Made by a program: the position numbers and the translations under genes. The notes under the pieces are model-generated. The model searched no databases and had not been told where the DNA came from. It saw only the letters and a list, made by a program, of their open reading frames with translations. A DNA stretch of 9,538 nt, from assembly GCA_003650505.1 (NCBI GenBank), contig QMQL01000020.1:1-9538 (forward strand). The letters run 5' to 3'. Positions 5,873 through 9,538 of the stretch are shown in pieces; within the stretch, counting starts at the first letter, position 1, and each line of letters opens with the position of its first letter. This stretch comes from Candidatus Acetothermia bacterium (GTDB lineage Bacteria; Bipolaricaulota; Bipolaricaulia; UBA7950; UBA9294).

Positions 5873-7861
5873 GTGTCCTTCTGGAGGGACACCTTGGTTC
5901 TTACCATCTTTCTGGGCATCTGTCTTTCAGCATCCCCAAACGGATTGGGCAAGGACGGGCGACCATTGACAGGTGGATTGAATCCGACTGAACGGACGAT
6001 CATCGTCGGGGTTACCTTCGTAATCTCGGTCGTAGCGAGCATCGTCCTGCATCGACCCGGTGTCCCGATGACGCCGGTCGTTGCGGGGATCTTCGCTGTC
6101 CCCCTTGTCTTTGGCGTGAGCTCCCTCCGCCTCCGGGGATCCCTCCTCCTTGCAGGAGGGATCGCTTTGACCGGCGTCCTCCTTCTTTCCACGCTCTTCG
6201 AGGTTCACAGAGCGACAAGCCTGATCCCCCTATTCGCCGGTTACCTCGCGTTCGGCGGCATGATCGGCATGATCAACGAAAGGAGAATCCTGAAACGGAG
6301 GAAGTGGCGCCAATCGCGGACGCTGAAGGAGCACTACGATGAGGAGGTCTTCGAGCCGGCCCTGAACATCCTCCACTTCATCGATCGTGAGGGGACGACC
6401 CTCCGCCGGAACGAGGCCTCCCGGTCTGCGATCGGATACGCGACGAAGCGGACGCTTCAGCTGGCGGAGTACGTCCATCCTGGGGACATCGACACGATGA
6501 AGACGGAGCTGATCCGCCTGTTCGATCGGGGCGGAATCCGGGGGGTGAAGCTCAGGTTCATATCCGAGGAACAGAAAGGTTTCCCGGTCGAGATCCGTGG
6601 GACGAGGATCACTGAACGGCTCGCCGTGCTCGAGGCATCCAATCAGGAGAAGGAAGCCGAGCTCGAACGGAAGCTGATGGAGACGGAGGCCCGGTACAGG
6701 ATACTGATCGAGAAGGCGATCGATACCCTCGATTCGGGGATCGTCATCACCGATCAACGGGGTGAGGTCCTGTGGGCGAACGCCACCATCGGCGAGTTCT
6801 TCGGGATCGATCGGGACCGACTGATCGGGATCGACGCCAAGCGCGCCCGTTCCCGCTACGTCGGGGCGTTCGAGGATGCGCAGGCGATATCCGAGGTGAT
6901 GGAAGAGGCGATCAAGAAGGGGAAGCGGATCGATTCGATGACCTGCCGGGTCCGCCCGACCCTCGGCCGGGAGGAGCGGATCCTCGAATACCGATCGCTC
7001 CCGATCGAGGCCGAAGGGGACCGGAGCGGCCGGATCGATCACTTCATCGATGTCACCGAGCTGAAGCGCTTGGAAGATCGCCTCCGCGAGAAGACGCGCA
7101 ACCTGGAACGGAGCTACGAAAAACTTGAGGAATTCTCGCACGTCGTCTCCCACGACCTGAAGCAACCGCTCCGGACGATCGAGACGTTCAGCGGGTTCCT
7201 TCTCGAGGACTACGCGGACAAGCTCGACGACGAAGGGAAGGAGTACCTGCAAACGCTTAAGAACTCCTCGAAGCGGATGCGACACCTGATCAACGATCTC
7301 CTCGCCCTGGCGAGCATCCACGTCGACAAGGCCTCATACGAGCGGATCAACACCCAGCGCCTCCTCGAGGAGATCCAAGAGGATCTCGAGGTCCCGCTGA
7401 AGGGCGTGAACCTGCAGATCGCCGATGATCTCCCGCCGGTCAAGGGGAACAAGGTCAGGATCGGCGAGCTGTTCAGCAACCTGATCGTCAACGCGATCAA
7501 GTACAACGACAAGGCGCTCCCCACGATCCGTGTGGGGTGCAAGGCGGATGGGATGAAGAACGGGATGGCCACGTTCTTCGTCGAGGACAATGGAATCGGA
7601 ATCGAGAGCCGCTACCGAGAGCGGATCTTCGGGATGTTCGAGAAGCTGAACCCGAATCCGAAGGACGATTATGAGAGCACCGGAGCCGGCCTCGCGATCT
7701 GCAAGCGGATCGTTGAGGAACACAGGGGAAGGATCTGGGTAGAATCGGAGGTTGGCAAGGGAAGCACGTTTTACTTTACCATTCCCAGAGCAAGAGAGGT
7801 GGAAGCCAATGCGTACCCTCGAAAGGATGAAAGTCCTCGTAGTGGAGGACAACCCGAATGA
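5873..7861 (+). CDS. Membrane PAS sensor histidine kinase
   Basis: An autophosphorylating sensor kinase of 662 residues. About five hydrophobic segments (7-20, 42-59, 67-84, 89-108, 115-134) anchor it in the membrane. Two PAS-type regions follow: a degenerate one at about 155-258, and a clearer one at about 272-400 (SGIVITDQRGEVLWAN). A charged coil then leads to the HisKA H-box SHDLKQPLR with phospho-acceptor H427, the SHDLKxPLR form seen in phytochrome-like kinases. The ATP-binding domain has an N-box with N540, G1 DNGIG at 572-576, an F-box (MFEKL) and G2 GAGLA (604-608). All catalytic boxes look intact. The GTG start at 5873 has AGGTGA only 3 bases upstream, so the exact start is uncertain. 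The last 18 residues are encoded by DNA that also encodes the receiver's N-terminus. The signal sensed is unknown; no haem, flavin or bilin site is evident. Confidence 0.93.
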   Translation: MSFWRDTLVLTIFLGICLSASPNGLGKDGRPLTGGLNPTERTIIVGVTFVISVVASIVLHRPGVPMTPVVAGIFAVPLVFGVSSLRLRGSLLLAGGIALTGVLLLSTLFEVHRATSLIPLFAGYLAFGGMIGMINERRILKRRKWRQSRTLKEHYDEEVFEPALNILHFIDREGTTLRRNEASRSAIGYATKRTLQLAEYVHPGDIDTMKTELIRLFDRGGIRGVKLRFISEEQKGFPVEIRGTRITERLAVLEASNQEKEAELERKLMETEARYRILIEKAIDTLDSGIVITDQRGEVLWANATIGEFFGIDRDRLIGIDAKRARSRYVGAFEDAQAISEVMEEAIKKGKRIDSMTCRVRPTLGREERILEYRSLPIEAEGDRSGRIDHFIDVTELKRLEDRLREKTRNLERSYEKLEEFSHVVSHDLKQPLRTIETFSGFLLEDYADKLDDEGKEYLQTLKNSSKRMRHLINDLLALASIHVDKASYERINTQRLLEEIQEDLEVPLKGVNLQIADDLPPVKGNKVRIGELFSNLIVNAIKYNDKALPTIRVGCKADGMKNGMATFFVEDNGIGIESRYRERIFGMFEKLNPNPKDDYESTGAGLAICKRIVEEHRGRIWVESEVGKGSTFYFTIPRAREVEANAYPRKDESPRSGGQPE

Positions 7862-8243
7862 CGTTACGATCATAAAGCGCGCCATGCGCAAGAGCGACGT
7901 GAAGTGCGAGCTCTACTTCGCCAGCAATGGGGCGGAGGCGCTCGATGCCCTCTACCAGACGGGGGAGTTCGCCGACACGCCGCGCCCCGACCTGATCCTC
8001 CTCGACCTCCGTCTCCCGAAGGTGGGAGGGCTGGAGGTCCTGGCGAAAGTCAAGGAGGACGAGCGCCTCCGCCGGATCCCGGTGATCGTCCTGACCGAGT
8101 CAGAGCGCGAGGAGGACATGGTCAAGGCTTACGATAGCGGGGCGGCGAGCTACATGACAAAACCGGTCGACTCCAAGGACTTCGAGCGCTTGATCCAAAC
8201 CGTACAGGACTACTGGCGGATCGCCAGGATCTCGCCCGAATAG
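7809..8243 (+). CDS. Single-domain response regulator, Rcp1-like
   Basis: A stand-alone CheY-type receiver, 144 residues from ATG 7809. That start is chosen because GAGGTGG (7796-7802) lies 6 bases upstream; a longer frame from 7752 adds residues before the usual receiver start, and ATG 7827 is the next alternative. The active site is complete: acidic pair E13-D14, phospho-acceptor D66 (LILLDLRLPK), T96, Y115 and K118 (MTKPVD). The TGEFADTPRPDLILLDL stretch and the ending (TVQDYW) resemble Rcp1-type receivers that partner phytochrome-like kinases. It overlaps the kinase gene by 53 bases in a different frame, supporting tight co-expression and a cognate pair. It has no DNA-binding or enzymatic output domain, so it must act by protein contact or pass phosphate on; its target is not visible. 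Confidence 0.94.
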   Translation: MRTLERMKVLVVEDNPNDVTIIKRAMRKSDVKCELYFASNGAEALDALYQTGEFADTPRPDLILLDLRLPKVGGLEVLAKVKEDERLRRIPVIVLTESEREEDMVKAYDSGAASYMTKPVDSKDFERLIQTVQDYWRIARISPE

Positions 8244-8255
8244 GGGATACGGGCC

Positions 8256-8270
8256 GACGGGACAACCGTC
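8256..8270 (+). terminator. Weak hairpin after the receiver gene
   Basis: GACGG-GACAA-CCGTC forms a 5-bp hairpin 12 bases past the stop codon, followed by a pyrimidine run (CTCCTCTTTCC) rather than a clean T-tract. It could contribute to termination, but it is weak and may instead be part of the hairpin-rich region that follows. Confidence 0.25.
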
Positions 8271-8272
8271 CT

Positions 8273-8616
8273 CCTCTTTCCGGATCGTTGCCCTCCTGCA
8301 GAGGCACGAACTCCAACCTCTTCAGTGGCATCTGCCCCACCCCGTGGAGGGACCGGCAGATATCATCGCATCAGCTTACGACAAGGAGCGGGGCGTACGC
8401 AACGGAAGAGGGAGAGATCCGAGGGGCTGCAAGGCAACTCCCATCGTACCTCCTTACGAGGGTTCCTCACCGTTTCGAGAGCGCGGTGAGCCTCTTTCCG
8501 AACAGAGAATATACGCCTCTCAAACCGGGGGCTGAGCCGAGAGGTTGAAGTTCCGGTAGGGCAGCCAACGGTCCTTACCCTGGGAAGGCGGACGCGGCAG
8601 CAGGTCCGCCTTCCCA
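8273..8616 (+). ncRNA. Hairpin-rich non-coding region, candidate structured RNA or 3' UTR
   Basis: About 380 bases (8244-8623) hold no credible gene; the short open frames are low-complexity and lack family features. The region can fold into several stems: 8330-8336 with 8355-8361, enclosing CCAC/GTGG; 8466-8472 with 8484-8490; 8403-8411 with 8491-8500, stacking next to the previous stem; 8516-8521 with 8539-8544; 8555-8561 with 8573-8579; and the long hairpin 8581-8616. I found none of the conserved cores of RNase P RNA, tmRNA, SRP RNA or common riboswitches. No promoter is obvious. Short stems arise by chance in G+C-rich DNA, so this is a candidate only, and the strand is unproven. Confidence 0.28.
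8581..8616. terminator. Perfect 13-bp inverted repeat between convergent genes
   Basis: TGGGAAGGCGGAC (8581-8593) and its exact complement (8604-8616) enclose a 10-base loop. The hairpin lies 7 bases past the stop of the minus-strand gene and downstream of the plus-strand operon, the position of a shared bidirectional terminator. Neither side has a T-tract (CCCC follows on the plus strand), so it may work as an RNA-protecting or Rho-assisted end rather than a classic intrinsic terminator. Confidence 0.55.
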
Positions 8617-8623
8617 CCCCCAT

Positions 8624-9364
8624 TTACTCCTGCGGGAGAGAATCGAAAACGAAGTAACACTCTATGTATTCAGCGAGATACCTAGCTTGATCCGCCTCTC
8701 CCTCGGTAAGCGGCCGGCCGCTGAGGGCGATCAAGGCGGCCATCGCGTCTGACACCTGCTCCGGAAGGTCCACCGGCGGTGCCCCCCCTTCTTCTCCGTA
8801 AAAGATCCCACGCAAATCATCATCGATCCTATCGATCGTACTGCGGTCGATGATCGTGCGAACGGCGAACGCGACCGCAAACCGCCACCGCTTGACCCCT
8901 TCACCTAAAGCTGAAAGCGCCTGAGAGAGCGTTCCCTCTAGTGTCGAGTTCAGCTTGTGTATGGAAGCGAACAGTTTCTCGTCGCTCGCTCGATCGAGGA
9001 GAGGGATAAGTCCCTCCGGTGAGGATCGTTCGATCTCCTCTAGGGTCAGGCGATAGGAAGCGCAAAAGCCGACCACCTCCGCACGGAGCACGGCGAGTGC
9101 AACGGAGGAGGTCTGGGTCAATAAATCGGAGGGTATCCCATTGACAGCGCTGAAAAGCTCCGCACAAGAACCTCCGATCCCCGATGGAATGGCGACCGGA
9201 GCCCCGGTGAACAGATGATCAGCATAGGATCGATAGAGCGCATAAAGAGGGGCGAACGAGGAATAAAGGTCGGCAAATTGAGAGCCGAGGGCCGCCTCCG
9301 GGTTCGAAACGGCTACTAGAGACAGAGCAGCGATCAAAGCAAGAGCAGCGATGATATTCCGCAT
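8624..9364 (-). CDS. Secreted protein of unknown function
   Basis: 246 residues from ATG at 9364; no family recognised. The N-terminus (MRNIIAALALIAALSLVAVS) is a clear signal peptide, with a likely cleavage near residues 24-27. The rest looks mainly helical, with three cysteines (67, 101, 236) and two acidic stretches (DRIDDDL near 178-184, GEEGG near 190-194). No lipobox, catalytic motif or further membrane segment is seen. The frame stays open upstream to a GTG at 9409, but that start would put 15 residues ahead of the signal peptide and overlap the neighbour's promoter, so 9364 is preferred. ATG 9364 lacks a Shine-Dalgarno sequence; a TATCCT box 6 bases upstream suggests leaderless initiation. 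It is divergent from another exported-protein gene, which may point to a shared envelope role, by inference only. Confidence 0.72.
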   Translation of the reverse strand: MRNIIAALALIAALSLVAVSNPEAALGSQFADLYSSFAPLYALYRSYADHLFTGAPVAIPSGIGGSCAELFSAVNGIPSDLLTQTSSVALAVLRAEVVGFCASYRLTLEEIERSSPEGLIPLLDRASDEKLFASIHKLNSTLEGTLSQALSALGEGVKRWRFAVAFAVRTIIDRSTIDRIDDDLRGIFYGEEGGAPPVDLPEQVSDAMAALIALSGRPLTEGEADQARYLAEYIECYFVFDSLPQE

Positions 9365-9370
9365 ACCGAC

Positions 9371-9376
9371 AGGATA
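9371..9376 (-). promoter_or_regulatory. Possible leaderless -10 box of the secreted-protein gene
   Basis: On the minus strand TATCCT (9376-9371) ends 6 bases before ATG 9364, matching the TANNNT placement typical of leaderless bacterial genes. The -35 position (TGGAAT, 17 bases further upstream) is a poor match, so the call is tentative. Confidence 0.35.
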
Positions 9377-9402
9377 ACACCGTTTTACCGGCGATTCCAT
9401 TC

Positions 9403-9430
9403 TGGACACGGAAGCGATCTTGGCTACAAT
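9403..9430 (+). promoter_or_regulatory. Promoter of the right-edge gene
   Basis: TGGACA (9403-9408) and TACAAT (9425-9430), spaced 16 bases, are close to the sigma70 consensus. The -10 hexamer is identical to that of the crp-like operon. The expected leader is about 40 bases. Confidence 0.65.
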
Positions 9431-9475
9431 CCTTCTAAGCCGTCAGCCGGACGGTCGAGTTCAAAGGAGGTAAAG

Positions 9476-9538
9476 ATGAAACGGGTAGGATTGGTAGCGC
9501 TGTTGTTGGTCACAATCGGGGCCCTCGTCGCGTTCGCC
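9476..9538 (+). CDS. N-terminus of an exported protein (partial)
   Basis: The first 21 codons of a gene running off the right edge. The product begins MKRVGLVALLLVTIGALVAF, a typical signal peptide: two basic residues, then a hydrophobic core. ATG 9476 is firmly set by an almost ideal ribosome binding site, AAAGGAGGT (9463-9471), and the promoter above. It is divergent from the secreted-protein gene on the minus strand. The mature protein lies outside the window, so the function is unknown. Confidence 0.85.
   Translation, partial: MKRVGLVALLLVTIGALVAFA

Noticed and set aside
6230..7321. Long open frame (363 codons) on the minus strand opposite the kinase gene
   Set aside because: It mirrors the codon bias of the kinase frame, which has all its conserved motifs; the antisense product is Asp/Pro/Arg-rich with no domain.
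7752..7808. N-terminal extension of the receiver protein
   Set aside because: ATG 7809 has a well-placed GAGGTGG and matches the usual receiver start; the extension is an out-of-frame reading of the kinase gene.
8288..8623. Small open frames on both strands in the hairpin-rich region (86 codons each)
   Set aside because: No ribosome binding site, Arg/Ser/Cys-rich odd composition, no recognisable domain, and no resemblance to neighbouring codon use.
8244..8623. RNase P RNA, SRP RNA, tmRNA or a known riboswitch
   Set aside because: ACAGAGA (8503-8509) and CCGGTAGGGCAGCC (8553-8566) look faintly like RNase P or SRP cores, but the flanking invariant segments of those RNAs are absent on both strands.
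9365..9409. Longer start (GTG 9409) for the minus-strand secreted protein
   Set aside because: It would place 15 residues before the signal peptide, has no ribosome binding site, and overlaps the promoter of the divergent gene.

Overview
This 9.5 kb stretch is G+C-rich bacterial chromosome. MraY, a single-domain response regulator, a class II tRNA-Leu without an encoded CCA, and sigma70-type promoter hexamers all point to Bacteria. Genes are tightly packed, with overlapping starts and stops and frequent GTG starts. The lineage cannot be fixed from this window. A secreted DUF4384/PEGA/PKD protein in this style of genome would fit an uncultivated thermophile-type phylum such as Bipolaricaulota (Acetothermia), but that is an impression, not a result. 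There are no insertion sequences, CRISPR repeats, integrases or phage genes.

Left part (1-2503): the last 17 codons of an upstream gene, then a large exported protein built of a DUF4384-like domain, a PEGA domain, four PKD domains and an unrecognised C-terminal domain, closed by a strong intrinsic terminator. Middle (2507-4970): a promoter with almost no leader drives a 448-residue protein of unknown function. Its C-terminal half resembles a PD-(D/E)XK nuclease fold without the usual lysine. Its stop overlaps the GTG start of mraY (lipid I synthesis, peptidoglycan pathway). tRNA-Leu(CAG) converges on mraY from the other strand, with 9 bases between them.

Right-centre (5042-8243): divergent from the tRNA is a three-gene signalling operon. 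It encodes a Crp/Fnr-family regulator, a membrane-bound PAS histidine kinase with a phytochrome-type H-box, and an Rcp1-like single-domain response regulator whose first 53 bases overlap the kinase gene. A CRP-like dyad sits inside the operon promoter and suggests autoregulation. The kinase and receiver probably form a phosphorelay pair; any link to the Crp-like protein is inferred from operon structure only.

Right end (8244-9538): about 380 bases without a convincing gene but with many potential RNA hairpins, ending in a perfect 13-bp inverted repeat. Beyond it lie a minus-strand secreted protein of unknown function and, divergent from it, the first 21 codons of another exported protein with a good promoter and ribosome binding site.

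Points most worth following: the operator-in-promoter arrangement of the Crp-like operon, the unknown nuclease-like protein coupled to mraY, and the hairpin-rich non-coding block.
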